Assembly (NCBI RefSeq): GCF_006861825.1
Contig: NZ_VDGI01000020.1
Location: 684 to 64,683 of the forward strand
From: Psychrobacillus vulpis
Lineage (GTDB): Bacteria > Bacillota > Bacilli > Bacillales_A > Planococcaceae
Direction: 5' to 3'
DNA length: 64,000 nucleotides
The notes under the pieces were generated by a model. The model worked only from the letters and a program-made list of their open reading frames with translations. It was not told the origin of the DNA and searched no databases. This document shows positions 7,084 to 17,042 of this stretch, in pieces; the first letter of the stretch is position 1; each line of letters opens with the position of its first letter. The position numbers were made by a program, and so were the translations under genes.

Positions 7084-9576
7084 GTGATGAAATTGAATTG
7101 GTTTAAAAAATTATTTGCAACTAATGAAGACAATAATAGAGAAGAATATGAAGTGGAAGAACAAACTGTTACACCTAAAAGTTCTAGGACACCTTTTCGT
7201 TTTCCGTTAATACCAGATGAGGAAAAGGAACAGTTTTTACATAATGAACCGAAGTCAGAGAAACTAATTGAAGAACCCATTAAAGAGCAAGTTAAAGAAA
7301 AACAAGTAAGAGACGACCAGCAGTATAAACCTCTACACACTCATGACATATGGTTACAAAGAAAGCAACAGGCAGTTGTAAACCGTGCACCCAAAAAAGA
7401 GGTAGTAGAAACTCCAATCATTGAAAGGAGAAAAAAAGCATTTACACCAACTGAAGTGCCTTCTCCTGTTTTTGGTTTCTCTAAGAAGCAAGAAAACAAT
7501 TTCGAAGAACTAATTGAGGTAGAAATAACAGAAAAAGATTCGGCGTATGAGGAAGAAACTGTTCCAGTTTTACGTGAGCGAAGTGTAGAACGAGTAGTTC
7601 AGACAGTAGTTCCTGAACTAATTGTAGAACAAGAAGTTGTTCAAGTAGCTATAGACCAAGTATATGAAGAAGAATTGCCAGAAGTGCATAAAGAAGTGGA
7701 ATTACAAGAAAAGCTTGTTCAAAGTGTTCTGGATGAAACTCCAATTCCAGCAAAGGAAAATATACGTCCTTTCAATGTTTTAATGCTTAAATCAGATAAA
7801 GAAAAGCTAATGGAAGTACAAAAAGTTACTCCAGCAACCTACGAGCAAATAGATGAACAAGAAGTTATTCAAGAAGGTCCAAAACAATTAATAGAAAAAG
7901 AATTGGCAGTGGAACATATTGAAGTGGAATCCCAAGAACAACCTGTAGAAAGTGTTGTGGATGAAACACCGGTTGAAAACATACGTCCATTCAATGTATT
8001 AATGCTTAAGTCAGATAACGAAAAACTGAATAAAGTAGTAACAAATATGCCAGATTTCCAACTCGATACAATACCGGTGCTAGAGGAAAAAGCATCGTTA
8101 GAAGAAAAGACACTGGAAGATAAAATAATGATAGAAAGCCATTCGAATGGAAAAAATAGTCCTTCGAATTATGTCAGACCAGATTTTAGCTATTTACTAC
8201 CTCCAGAAATGAAAAATGAAGATAAAGAGTGGATGGAAGAACAAGCATTTACACTTATTGAAGCATTATCACATTTTCAAGTTTCTGGAGAAATTGTTCA
8301 AGTCGTTCAAGGCCCTGCTGTAACACAATTTGAACTTACTGTTGGCCCTGGCACTAAAGTAAGTAAAATTCGTAATTTAGCGGATGATTTAAAGCTAGCT
8401 CTTGCGGCAAAAGATATTCGGATTCAAGCACCAATTCCAGGGAAAAGCTCCATTGGTATTGAAATTCCAAATCGAAATTCACGCGCTGTAAGGTTATCGG
8501 AAGTAATTAATACAGATGTATTTTTAGACTCGGAATCCCCTTTAGAAGTAGCGTTAGGTTTAGATCTTACTGGGAAACCAGTGACACTTGATCTACGCAA
8601 AATGCCACATGGACTAATTGCTGGTGCAACAGGATCTGGTAAATCAGTATTTATTAATTCATTACTTGTCAGTCTTTTATATAAAGCATCTCCTGACGAA
8701 GTAAAACTTCTATTGATCGATCCTAAAATGGTTGAACTGGCACCATTTAATCATATTCCTCATCTTGTAAGTCCTGTAATTACAGATGTGAAAGCAGCAA
8801 CTGCTGCTTTAAAATGGGCAGTCGATGAAATGGAAAGACGTTATCAATTATTTGCTCATATTGGCGTAAGGGATATCATTAGATACAACTCATTAGCTAC
8901 CGAGAAGAGACAATTTGCACAAAAGCTTCCTTTTATTGTTATTGTAATCGATGAACTTGCTGATTTAATGATGATGGCACCTACGGAAGTAGAAGATGCT
9001 ATTTGCCGAATCGCGCAAAAAGCAAGAGCTTGTGGAATTCATTTAGTGTTGGCAACTCAACGTCCTTCTGTAGACGTTATTACAGGACTTATTAAAGCGA
9101 ATATTCCTACTCGAATTGCTTTTTCAGTATCTTCCCAAATTGATTCACGTACGATATTAGATCAGCAAGGGGCAGAGAGGTTACTTGGAAAAGGTGATAT
9201 GCTTTATCAAGGGAATGGAATGTCTAGTCCAGTTCGTATTCAAGGGACATTTGTTACAGATGATGAGATTGAGAATCTCATAGATTATGCTAGAAATCAA
9301 GGAACACCCGAGTATATGTTTGAACAAGAAGAATTGCTGCAAAAGGCTGAGAATGTAACGGAACAAGATGAGCTATTTGAAGAGGCATGTCGTTTTATTG
9401 TTGAGCAAGGATCAGCCTCTACATCTTTACTCCAGCGTAAATTCCATTTAGGCTATAATCGGGCAGCTAGACTAATTGATGCTATGTATGAAAATGGATA
9501 TATAACAGAGCAAAAAGGTAGTAAAGCAAGAGAAGTGCTACTTACTAACGATAGTTTAAATCAAATTTTTAGTTAA
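7084..9576 (+). CDS. sftA: DNA translocase SftA (FtsK/SpoIIIE family)
   Basis: An 830-aa septum-associated DNA pump that moves chromosome arms out of the closing division septum. Unlike SpoIIIE it has no transmembrane N-terminus. Residues 1-350 are a charged, E/V/Q-rich linker, followed by the alpha/beta motor with Walker A GATGSGKS near residue 511 and Walker B VIVIDELADL near 617, then the C-terminal gamma winged helix that reads KOPS/SRS-like sites. The linker holds a duplicated segment IRPFNVLMLKSD (about residues 226 and 299). The start is uncertain: GTG at 7084 or ATG at 7087, both with a weak ribosome site. Monocistronic, before murC, as in B. subtilis (ytpS). Confidence 0.92.
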   Translation: MMKLNWFKKLFATNEDNNREEYEVEEQTVTPKSSRTPFRFPLIPDEEKEQFLHNEPKSEKLIEEPIKEQVKEKQVRDDQQYKPLHTHDIWLQRKQQAVVNRAPKKEVVETPIIERRKKAFTPTEVPSPVFGFSKKQENNFEELIEVEITEKDSAYEEETVPVLRERSVERVVQTVVPELIVEQEVVQVAIDQVYEEELPEVHKEVELQEKLVQSVLDETPIPAKENIRPFNVLMLKSDKEKLMEVQKVTPATYEQIDEQEVIQEGPKQLIEKELAVEHIEVESQEQPVESVVDETPVENIRPFNVLMLKSDNEKLNKVVTNMPDFQLDTIPVLEEKASLEEKTLEDKIMIESHSNGKNSPSNYVRPDFSYLLPPEMKNEDKEWMEEQAFTLIEALSHFQVSGEIVQVVQGPAVTQFELTVGPGTKVSKIRNLADDLKLALAAKDIRIQAPIPGKSSIGIEIPNRNSRAVRLSEVINTDVFLDSESPLEVALGLDLTGKPVTLDLRKMPHGLIAGATGSGKSVFINSLLVSLLYKASPDEVKLLLIDPKMVELAPFNHIPHLVSPVITDVKAATAALKWAVDEMERRYQLFAHIGVRDIIRYNSLATEKRQFAQKLPFIVIVIDELADLMMMAPTEVEDAICRIAQKARACGIHLVLATQRPSVDVITGLIKANIPTRIAFSVSSQIDSRTILDQQGAERLLGKGDMLYQGNGMSSPVRIQGTFVTDDEIENLIDYARNQGTPEYMFEQEELLQKAENVTEQDELFEEACRFIVEQGSASTSLLQRKFHLGYNRAARLIDAMYENGYITEQKGSKAREVLLTNDSLNQIFS

Positions 9577-9702
9577 TATAGTTTATTAATATTACTGGAT
9601 AAATAATGATATAATTGGGAATACGTCTACTAAGGCGGCATGTATTATCATAAATATGAAATATGTATATAAGTGGGGATAATCCCAGGAGGTTTACAGC
9701 GT

Positions 9703-11001
9703 ATGACAAAGTATCATTTTACAGGCATAAAAGGGTCTGGAATGAGCCCATTAGCACAAATATTACATGATGTTGGAAATGAAGTACAAGGTTCTGATAT
9801 AGAGAAGTACTTTTTTACAGAGAAACCATTACATGAACGTAACATAAATGTTTTATTATTTGACGAAAACAATATACAAGAAGGCATGACAGTCATTGCA
9901 GGTAATGCTTTTCCTGATAGCCATCCAGAGTTAGTGAAAGCGAGAGAACTTGGGTTACCGATTATACGATACCATGAATTCTTAGGCGATTATATGAGTC
10001 AATTCACTTCAATAGCTATCACTGGAGCTCATGGGAAAACCTCTACTACAGGACTACTTTCACATGTACTAAGTGGATATAAGCCTACTTCCTTTTTAAT
10101 TGGGGATGGAACAGGTAAAGGTGTTGAAAATGCTTCCAATTTTGTTTTTGAAGCATGTGAATATCGTAGACACTTTTTAGCATACAATCCTGATTATGCA
10201 ATTATGACAAATATTGATTTTGATCATCCAGATTATTTTCATGATATAGAAGATGTGTATACTGCTTTTCAATCAATGGCCATGCAAGTGAAAAAAGGAA
10301 TAATTGCTTGCGGAGATGATCAGTATCTGCAAAAGATTAAAGCACCAGTGCCTGTCTTATATTACGGTTTTGGTGAGCATAATGATTTTGCCGCGAGGAA
10401 TTTAGAAAAAACGACGAAAGGTACTTCTTTCGATGTGTTCATTCGCAACGAGTTTTATGAACGTTTTTCTATACCTATGTTCGGAGATCACGCAGTGTTG
10501 AATTCGTTATCTGTTATTACCCTTTGCCATTATGAAGAAGTACCAGCAGATATTATCCAAAAAGGTTTTAATACGTTTGAAGGTGTCAAAAGACGTTTTA
10601 CAGAGACTATAATAGGAAATCGTATATTAATTGACGATTATGCGCATCATCCAACCGAGATAAAAGCGACTGTACAATCAGCAAGTCAAAAATATCCGGA
10701 TAGAGAAATTGTAGCTATTTTCCAACCACATACATTTACTAGAACACAAAAGTTTTTAAGTGAATTTGGTGAAAGTTTAAGCTTAGCAGATCGAGTATAC
10801 TTATGTGATATTTTCGGATCAGCACGAGAAAATGCAGGAGACTTAACTATACAAACACTTGCTGACATCATTGATGAAAGCTTTGTAATAACAGAAGAAA
10901 CAGTTGGTCAATTGCTTACACATGAAAATGCTGTCTTCTTATTTATGGGAGCAGGAGATGTTCAAAAATATCAAAAAGCTTTTGAACAAAAATTAATTTA
11001 A
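9703..11001 (+). CDS. murC: UDP-N-acetylmuramate--L-alanine ligase MurC
   Basis: A 432-aa cytoplasmic ATP-dependent ligase adding L-Ala to UDP-MurNAc, the first peptide step of peptidoglycan synthesis. The UDP-binding loop GIKGSGMS lies at residues 8-15. The ATP loop [10 protein letters not shown] lies at 108-117, and [11 protein letters not shown] marks the C-terminal domain. I chose the ATG at 9703 behind AGGAGG (9687-9692) over an in-frame GTG at 9673; this gives exactly the 432-residue length I know for the B. subtilis enzyme. It follows sftA and ends in a strong terminator. Confidence 0.95.
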   Translation: MTKYHFTGIKGSGMSPLAQILHDVGNEVQGSDIEKYFFTEKPLHERNINVLLFDENNIQEGMTVIAGNAFPDSHPELVKARELGLPIIRYHEFLGDYMSQFTSIAITGAHGKTSTTGLLSHVLSGYKPTSFLIGDGTGKGVENASNFVFEACEYRRHFLAYNPDYAIMTNIDFDHPDYFHDIEDVYTAFQSMAMQVKKGIIACGDDQYLQKIKAPVPVLYYGFGEHNDFAARNLEKTTKGTSFDVFIRNEFYERFSIPMFGDHAVLNSLSVITLCHYEEVPADIIQKGFNTFEGVKRRFTETIIGNRILIDDYAHHPTEIKATVQSASQKYPDREIVAIFQPHTFTRTQKFLSEFGESLSLADRVYLCDIFGSARENAGDLTIQTLADIIDESFVITEETVGQLLTHENAVFLFMGAGDVQKYQKAFEQKLI

Positions 11002-11005
11002 ATGA

Positions 11006-11044
11006 AAAATGCTTAATCCATTTGTTGGATTAAGCATTTTTTTA
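11006..11044 (+). terminator. Intrinsic terminator after murC
   Basis: Long perfect stem AATGCTTAATCCA / TGGATTAAGCATT with a run of seven T. Confidence 0.9.
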
Positions 11045-11088
11045 AAGGAAATTTGTCCAAAACGTAGTATAGTATTATAGAGAAAGAA

Positions 11089-11114
11089 GTTTTAATTTCA
11101 TTCTTTTAGGGTAA
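11089..11114 (+). promoter_or_regulatory. Putative sigma-B promoter of ytxG-ytxH
   Basis: GTTTTAA at 11089-11095 and GGGTAA at 11109-11114 with a 13-base spacer fit the general-stress consensus GTTTAA-N12..14-GGGTAW. The ytxGHJ operon of B. subtilis is a known sigma-B target, which supports the call. The ytxG start lies 33 bases further on. Confidence 0.7.
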
Positions 11115-11146
11115 AATGTTGTATAACAGTAGGAGGAGGATTCATT

Positions 11147-11605
11147 ATGGTAAATCTCTTATACATAGCTGCTATTATAGCTGCAATTGCATTTTTAGTA
11201 CTTTGTATAAGTCTTGCACTTACATTGTTTTCTGTGAAAAAGACTTTGAACAATGTTGCAAGCACAATGGAAGGGTTAGATACAAACTTACAAAATGTTA
11301 CGAAAGAAACTGCGGATCTCCTTCATAAAACAAATGAACTGGCAGAAGATATTCAACAAAAATCTGAAAAGCTAAATACAGTAGTAGATGCTGTAAAAAA
11401 TGTCGGTACTTCTGTGAATGGACTTAATAATTCCATTCAACGCATAACTACTTCTGTTTCATCCGAAGTAGAAAAAAATGAAGAGAAAATTGCTCAAGTT
11501 GTTCAATGGAGCAATATCTTGCTTAGTGTTCGTGATAAATGGAAAGAGCGTAAAGCGTTCGAACAAGAGGGATATAATCCGTACGAAACGAAAAAAAATA
11601 ATTAA
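11147..11605 (+). CDS. ytxG: DUF948 general stress protein YtxG
   Basis: A 152-aa protein with one N-terminal membrane helix (about residues 4-28, rich in Ile/Ala/Leu), followed by a long amphipathic coiled-coil-like region (about 35-125) with regular Asn/Thr/Val spacing, as in methyl-accepting-type helices. It is the DUF948 family, induced by general stress in Bacillus; the mechanism is unknown. The ATG is preceded by AGGAGGAGG. It is followed after 17 bases by ytxH, and both lie behind the sigma-B-like promoter at 11089-11114. The third gene of the B. subtilis operon, ytxJ, is missing. Confidence 0.88.
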   Translation: MVNLLYIAAIIAAIAFLVLCISLALTLFSVKKTLNNVASTMEGLDTNLQNVTKETADLLHKTNELAEDIQQKSEKLNTVVDAVKNVGTSVNGLNNSIQRITTSVSSEVEKNEEKIAQVVQWSNILLSVRDKWKERKAFEQEGYNPYETKKNN

Positions 11606-11622
11606 TTATTGGAGGAATTCGA

Positions 11623-12201
11623 ATGAGTAATTATGATCACAATAAACCAAATTATAATGATGCAAAATACAACAATGAGTATTATGCTAACCAATCGTCG
11701 TACAATAAACAAATGGACCAAATGTATCCACCTCAACCTATTTATACTGAAAGTAGAGAATCGATATATAAAGATGACGAAGTCAATGCAAAAGACTTTA
11801 TCATTGGAGCTCTTGTTGGAGGTATTATAGGTGCTGCAACAGCTCTTCTTTTAGCTCCTAAATCTGGAACAGAGCTAAGAGGCAATATTTCTACTCAAGC
11901 TGTTCAATTAAAGGACAAAACAAAAGACTTTTCAACTACTGCAAAAGAAAAGACAACTCAAATTTCTAAACAATTGCAAGAACAGTCTGGTCAACTAGTA
12001 GAGAAAGTAAAGTCTATTAAAGGAAAACCAACTTCTCCCTTAGACGATGGAACGGTATCTTCTGAAGGGGAGGAACCAATTGAATATATGGAAACAATTT
12101 CTCACACGACAGATGAAGTAGCAAAAGAACAAGAAGAAGATACAACTGTAGTTGCAGAGGCGATAAAAGAAGCAGTAGTAGATTCCAAGTCAAATAAATA
12201 A
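11623..12201 (+). CDS. ytxH: YtxH general stress protein
   Basis: A 192-aa protein. The hydrophilic N-terminus (residues 1-55) is rich in Asn and Tyr. A glycine-zipper membrane segment at 59-78 (GALVGGIIGAATALLLAPKSG) is the hallmark of the YtxH family, and the Lys/Thr-rich amphipathic helix to about residue 130 is typical. The acidic C-terminal tail of about 50 residues is longer than in many homologues. The ATG follows GGAGG with nine bases spacing. It is cotranscribed with ytxG under the same stress promoter. Cellular function is unknown; membrane association under stress is the usual view. Confidence 0.88.
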   Translation: MSNYDHNKPNYNDAKYNNEYYANQSSYNKQMDQMYPPQPIYTESRESIYKDDEVNAKDFIIGALVGGIIGAATALLLAPKSGTELRGNISTQAVQLKDKTKDFSTTAKEKTTQISKQLQEQSGQLVEKVKSIKGKPTSPLDDGTVSSEGEEPIEYMETISHTTDEVAKEQEEDTTVVAEAIKEAVVDSKSNK

Positions 12202-12232
12202 AAAGAGTTGGGGCTTCCCCAACTCTTTTTTA
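12201..12232. terminator. Bidirectional terminator between convergent genes
   Basis: Stem AAAGAGTTGGGG / CCCCAACTCTTT with a CTT-type loop, A run before and T run after. It serves both ytxH (plus) and the FtsA-like gene (minus). Confidence 0.9.
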
Positions 12233-14371
12233 TTATGAATTAAAAACTATTTCAAGATAATCGCCGCCGAAAATTTCTTCGTCAAAGCCTGATGTTTGTC
12301 CATTTTTTAATATTTGGAATGATCCAGCATTATTAGGCAAAGTCCAATCGGAAAAACGAAATACATCTTGGAATATCCAAGGTGAATCATTTACTTCATG
12401 CCATTGAAGTATGGATCCATTAGAGACTTTCTCTTCAGGTGAAAGAGAATGTTCTCCTTTAGAAACGATAGCGCACTCTCTATATAATTCAACTTCGTTT
12501 TGCTGGAAAAATACTTTAATCCGATCGATAAGTTTTCTATCTAATTGATCTGCAATTTGCTGCAAGGATGGTGCATTTGCAATATTAAATTGTAAAACGT
12601 CATTATCTTGTACAGGATATTGAAGTTTCACTGGAATCTCATTTAACAATAATGAAGAGGTAAACTCCGGAATAAAATGATTTTTATCTTTTATTGTAAC
12701 TACAAATGGCTTCAATTCAGATAAATAACTATCTTTTTGAATTGCATAAAGTACTTGTTCCACCGTTTGTGGTGTACTAAATGTGACTTTGTCTCTCTCT
12801 TTTAAAGGAGTATCAAGAGTCACTTTTTTATCATTTACTGTAACATTTGGTTCTACAACATACATAATATCTTGGAAAGTAATCTTTTTGATAGATGCAT
12901 CATCTAGTAAATCTCGTACAGTTGCTACACCTGCTCTTCCGTCTTGTCCTTCCAATAGCTTTATAGTGTCTTTATTTTTTATTAGTGTTTTAGTATTTGC
13001 GTCTTGTCCATTCAGTTGAATTGCTGCTGGTTTTCCATGCTCTCCAGGAATATAAATATCTATACCATTTACTTGTACAGAAAGTGCTGCTCCCGGTCTT
13101 CCATATAGTTTTCGAGCAGAAATATTTGCAGCAAGCAAGGCGTCACCGACAGTCATTTCTTTTAATTCAAAAAGTCGAACGATTTGATTGTTTACTTCAA
13201 CAGACATATATTGAATCGGCGCTCGTTTTGCAGCAATTGCAATTCCAATCGGTGTAACAAGTTCGGGAGATATTGGAATATGTTCTTCTTTTGTTAAATT
13301 TTGAATAGCATCAATACCACGAACGGCTACCCTGTTATCAGGAAGATTTAGTTTTTCTGCTAGAATTGAAGTAATAGCTGGTGTCAAACTTCCTCCTCCT
13401 ACTAACATGACTGCTTTTATAGGTCGATTGTTATTTAATCGAAGAATTTCAGTTGAAATAGAGGCAGCCAATTCAAGTGTTGCTGGGCGAATAACATCAA
13501 TAACTTCTTCTTTTGGTATATTTTGATCAAAACCTAAAATATCTTGAATACGGATAAAGTCTTGATAATTAAGAGCCCTCTTTGCCTCTTCAGCAAGCGG
13601 AAAATCTAATAAATAATGATCGCTTAATGCTTCTGTTATTTCATCACCAGCATTAGGAACCATTCCATAAGCCACAACTGTACCGTGATCTGTAATTGCA
13701 ATATCTGAAGTTCCTGCTCCAATATCAACGAGTGCAACATTCAATCGTCGCATCGATGTTGGTATTAATACATTTATAGCTGCAATTGGTTCTAGTGTTA
13801 ATGCTTCCATTTCTAAATTTGCACGCTTTAATGCAGATAACAAAGATTCCACAACAACTCTTGGCAAAAAAGTAGCAATTACTTCGATAGATGCTTCTGT
13901 ACCTTGTTGGTCAACTAAACTTCCAATCTCTTCGCCATCAAGTCGATAGTATAATACACTATAACCTACACAATAATAGTGGCTTGATTGCTTTTCAATG
14001 TCTTCTTGGACTAAATTAGTTTGAGCTTTTTGAACTGCAGAAAGTTCTAAACGACTCACGTCTTCCTCTGAAAATATTGGTCTATTTTTAATATCCATTT
14101 GAACAGACGCTTTTTCTGTTTTTAATGCGCGACCAGCAGCTGCAACACTTACTTTTTCCAAAGGACCATGTTTTTCTTCTAATTGTCTTTTAATAGAAAT
14201 AATAATTTCGGCAACCATTAGCACATTATGTATTTGACCATCAACCATTGCCCGTTCTTTATGTTCTTCTACTATAATATCTACAACATGAAAGGCTTGG
14301 TTGCGTTCCTCTAAAATAATTCCTACTACAGATCTTGTACCAATATCCAGTGCAAATAACTTAGATGACAA
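12233..14371 (-). CDS. FtsA/PilM-like actin-fold ATPase with C-terminal ubiquitin-like modules
   Basis: A large (712-aa) protein of the FtsA/Hsp70/actin superfamily. The phosphate-1 loop FALDIGTRSVVGI is at the N-terminus, the phosphate-2 loop VDIGAGTSDIAI about residue 215, and the adenosine motif VMLVGGGSL about 325. After the ATPase (about residues 1-385) come roughly 330 residues with beta-grasp/ThiS-like looks, which classical FtsA lacks. It is not the cell-division ftsA of the dcw cluster; paralogues of this type in Bacillales have no firm role. A GTG at 14392 has no ribosome site; the TTG at 14371 follows AAAGGA by nine bases and fits the domain start, so I use it. It stands where ytxJ would be. 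Confidence 0.8.
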   Translation of the reverse strand: MSSKLFALDIGTRSVVGIILEERNQAFHVVDIIVEEHKERAMVDGQIHNVLMVAEIIISIKRQLEEKHGPLEKVSVAAAGRALKTEKASVQMDIKNRPIFSEEDVSRLELSAVQKAQTNLVQEDIEKQSSHYYCVGYSVLYYRLDGEEIGSLVDQQGTEASIEVIATFLPRVVVESLLSALKRANLEMEALTLEPIAAINVLIPTSMRRLNVALVDIGAGTSDIAITDHGTVVAYGMVPNAGDEITEALSDHYLLDFPLAEEAKRALNYQDFIRIQDILGFDQNIPKEEVIDVIRPATLELAASISTEILRLNNNRPIKAVMLVGGGSLTPAITSILAEKLNLPDNRVAVRGIDAIQNLTKEEHIPISPELVTPIGIAIAAKRAPIQYMSVEVNNQIVRLFELKEMTVGDALLAANISARKLYGRPGAALSVQVNGIDIYIPGEHGKPAAIQLNGQDANTKTLIKNKDTIKLLEGQDGRAGVATVRDLLDDASIKKITFQDIMYVVEPNVTVNDKKVTLDTPLKERDKVTFSTPQTVEQVLYAIQKDSYLSELKPFVVTIKDKNHFIPEFTSSLLLNEIPVKLQYPVQDNDVLQFNIANAPSLQQIADQLDRKLIDRIKVFFQQNEVELYRECAIVSKGEHSLSPEEKVSNGSILQWHEVNDSPWIFQDVFRFSDWTLPNNAGSFQILKNGQTSGFDEEIFGGDYLEIVFNS

Positions 14372-14430
14372 ATTCTCACGTCCTTTTTTCACTATGCACT
14401 TTAGCGAGTTGAAGCGCTAAAATAAAATGC

Positions 14431-14459
14431 GTGACATTCTTCCATGCATTGATTATAAT
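14431..14459 (+). promoter_or_regulatory. Sigma-A promoter of aroA
   Basis: GTGACA at 14431-14436 and TATAAT at 14454-14459, spacer 17. It lies 78 bases upstream of the aroA start and points away from the FtsA-like gene. Confidence 0.7.
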
Positions 14460-14536
14460 ATGTCTAATACCTTAAAATGTATCATAATTTTCAGTCGATA
14501 GAAAGTATCGGTAGGGAAAAGAGAGGAGAAATATCT

Positions 14537-15622
14537 ATGAGTCATGTAGATTTAGAGGCGTTACGCGCACGTGTAGATGAAATCAACGTAGAAATTTTAC
14601 AGTTGATCAATGAAAGAGCTGGAGTTGTTCAAGAAATAGGTAGAGTGAAAGAAAAGCAAGGTGTGAATAGATATGATCCTCTTCGTGAAAGACATATGCT
14701 AGATCATTTAAAAGAAAATAATTCTGGTCCACTACCACAGTCGACAGTGGAGCATATTTTTAAAGAAATATTTAAAACTGCATTAGAGCTGCAAGTGGAC
14801 GATCAAAAGAAAGCACTTCTTGTATCACGTAAAAAGAAATCAGAAGATACAGTTGTGGAGATAAATGGTGAAAAAATTGGAACGGGGACACCATCATTCG
14901 TATTTGGCCCATGTGCTGTAGAATCCTATACACAAGTAGCGGAAGTGGCTGCAGCAATCCAATCAAAAGGATTGAAATTAATTCGTGGTGGAGCATACAA
15001 ACCACGTACATCTCCATATGATTTCCAAGGCCTAGGATTAGAAGGCTTAAAAATATTAAAACAAATTTCACAAGAATATGGCTTAGCTGTAGTATCTGAA
15101 ATTGTTACTCCTAGCCATTTAGATGAGGCACTTGACTATGTAGACGTAGTACAAGTTGGTGCTCGAAATATGCAAAACTTTGAATTACTAAAAGCTGTAG
15201 GATCTATTAATAAACCAGTGTTATTAAAAAGAGGAATCGCAGCAACGTTAGATGAATTTATTCATGCGGCAGAATACATCATGTCACAAGGTAATGATCA
15301 AATAATTCTATGTGAGCGTGGAATTCGTACGTATGAAAGAGCTACTAGAAATACATTAGATATTTCAGCAGTTCCGATTTTAAAGCAAGAAACGCATCTA
15401 CCAGTATTTGTTGATGTAACTCACTCAACAGGACGTAGAGATATATTATTACCTGCTGCGAAAGCTGCAATCGCTATTGGAGCAGATGGAGTAATGGCTG
15501 AAGTTCATCCAGATCCTGCAGTAGCGTTATCGGATGCGGCTCAACAAATGAATTTACAACAATTCGATGAGTTCTACAATTCTTTACAAAAATTCATGAA
15601 AACACATGAAGTTCACGCATAA
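14537..15622 (+). CDS. aroA: Bifunctional chorismate mutase / DAHP synthase
   Basis: A 361-aa enzyme. Residues 1-85 are an AroQ-type chorismate mutase ([19 protein letters not shown]). Residues about 105-361 are a KDSA-related 3-deoxy-7-phosphoheptulonate synthase ([34 protein letters not shown]). It makes the first intermediate of aromatic amino acid synthesis; the mutase domain is known to be the allosteric sensor for chorismate and prephenate in Bacillus AroA. The ATG at 14537 behind GAGAGGAG is preferred to an upstream in-frame extension at 14477. It has its own promoter and terminator. The gene name follows B. subtilis usage (aroG elsewhere). Confidence 0.95.
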   Translation: MSHVDLEALRARVDEINVEILQLINERAGVVQEIGRVKEKQGVNRYDPLRERHMLDHLKENNSGPLPQSTVEHIFKEIFKTALELQVDDQKKALLVSRKKKSEDTVVEINGEKIGTGTPSFVFGPCAVESYTQVAEVAAAIQSKGLKLIRGGAYKPRTSPYDFQGLGLEGLKILKQISQEYGLAVVSEIVTPSHLDEALDYVDVVQVGARNMQNFELLKAVGSINKPVLLKRGIAATLDEFIHAAEYIMSQGNDQIILCERGIRTYERATRNTLDISAVPILKQETHLPVFVDVTHSTGRRDILLPAAKAAIAIGADGVMAEVHPDPAVALSDAAQQMNLQQFDEFYNSLQKFMKTHEVHA

Positions 15623-15660
15623 TTAGTAAAAGATGATTCCGTTTGACATTAAATAATCAC

Positions 15661-15692
15661 AAAACCGACTCTTTTTATAGAGTCGGTTTTAC
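15661..15692 (+). terminator. Intrinsic terminator after aroA
   Basis: 12-bp stem AAAACCGACTCT / AGAGTCGGTTTT closed by a short loop. Confidence 0.85.
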
Positions 15693-15772
15693 TATATGAT
15701 TGAAAGTTAGTGTACATATCAAGTATCATTTATGTATAGTATAATTATTCCTAAAAAAAGGAGGGGAAAGCA

Positions 15773-16771
15773 TTGACTATTACAATTTATGATGTGGCTA
15801 GGGAAGCGAATGTTTCCATGGCAACCGTTTCTCGAGTAGTAAATGGAAATCAAAATGTAAAGCCTGCAACTCGTCAAAAAGTGTTAGCAGTAATAGAGCG
15901 ATTAGATTATCGACCGAATGCAGTCGCTAGAGGACTTGCAAGTAAAAAAACAAAGACCGTAGGGGTCATTATCCCAGATATATCAAATGTATTTTATGCG
16001 GAGCTTGTACGTGGAATAGAAGATATTGCAACAATGTACAGGTATAACATTATTTTAACGAACTCCGATCAACAAGAAGACAAAGAAGTGCAACTTCTTT
16101 CAACGTTATATAGTAAACAAGTAGATGGCGTTGTTATGATGAGTGATCAAGTAACGAAAGAAATGCTACATGAGATGGAAAGATCGCATGTGCCGATCGT
16201 TTTAGCTGGTACGATCGAATCTTCCAACTCATTCCCTTCTGTTAATATTGAATATGATAAAGCTGCAGTGGATGCAGTTAATCGATTGCTTCAAAATGGA
16301 CATAAACGCATTGCATTTGTATCTGGTTCCATGGCTTCTGCTATTAATCAAGAGCATAAGCTATTCGGCTATGAAAAGGCTTTGGATGCAGCAAGTATAG
16401 AAATCGATTCAGATTTAATTGTTGGCGTTGAGAATACATATGACGATGGACTACTTGCTTGGGAAAAACTAAGCAAATTAGATAATCCTCCAACTGCATT
16501 CTTTGCGGATAATGATGAGATTGCAATAGGTTTAATACATGGAGCGCAAGATAATGGGTTAAGGGTACCAGAAGACATTGAAGTCATTAGTTTTGAAAAC
16601 TCTAAACTAGCCCGTATGGTTAGACCACAGTTAACAAGTGTTGTATTGCCTTTATATGATATAGGAGCAGTATCTATGCGACTGTTAACTAAGTACATGA
16701 ATAAAGAAAAAATTGATGAGCATACAGTCATTCTTCCTTATCGAATTGAAGAAAGAGACTCCGTAAAGTAA
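15773..16771 (+). CDS. ccpA: Catabolite control protein A
   Basis: A 332-aa LacI/GalR-family regulator. The N-terminal helix-turn-helix ([20 protein letters not shown]) and hinge helix ([14 protein letters not shown]) bind cre operators. The periplasmic-binding-like core (about residues 60-330) binds HPr-Ser46-P and sugar phosphates. It is the master regulator of carbon catabolite control in Firmicutes. The start is a TTG at 15773 following AAAGGAGGGG, as the first residues of the HTH require. In the window a perfect cre site lies upstream of the methionine-gamma-lyase-like gene (43223-43236). ccpA adjoins aroA as in B. subtilis; the motility genes usually following are replaced by repeats. 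Confidence 0.95.
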   Translation: MTITIYDVAREANVSMATVSRVVNGNQNVKPATRQKVLAVIERLDYRPNAVARGLASKKTKTVGVIIPDISNVFYAELVRGIEDIATMYRYNIILTNSDQQEDKEVQLLSTLYSKQVDGVVMMSDQVTKEMLHEMERSHVPIVLAGTIESSNSFPSVNIEYDKAAVDAVNRLLQNGHKRIAFVSGSMASAINQEHKLFGYEKALDAASIEIDSDLIVGVENTYDDGLLAWEKLSKLDNPPTAFFADNDEIAIGLIHGAQDNGLRVPEDIEVISFENSKLARMVRPQLTSVVLPLYDIGAVSMRLLTKYMNKEKIDEHTVILPYRIEERDSVK

Positions 16772-16852
16772 TATCAAGGGTACTGAAAGACTGTCTATTT
16801 TTAAAGTTAATACAATTTGACGTTGCTAGATGAGGTTGTCATTCCAATAAAT

Positions 16853-16971
16853 AAGAAAATCGTTGAAACGGCTCCCTTTCCGCCGGCATTGCCTCAGCCT
16901 CCTCGCTGCGCTGCGGGGTCTTCGGCTAATGCTAATCCCGCAGGAGTGTCGCCTTGTTCAACGATTTATTA
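16853..16971. repeat. Single family A repeat
   Basis: Complete copy: AAGAAAATCGTTGAAAC at the left and GTTCAACGATTTATTAG at the right, preceded by the AT-rich spacer with CGTTGCTAGATGAGGTTGTC. It is followed at about 16980-17024 by a weak hairpin ending in ACTCTACTTTTTT, as after the copy at 1682-1756. The stretch 16772-17677 holds only repeats. Confidence 0.85.
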
Positions 16972-17042
16972 GAAATAAAAAGTAAAGTGTGGAATAGTTG
17001 TAAAGTTCCTACTCTACTTTTTTAATTTTATACAATACCATC

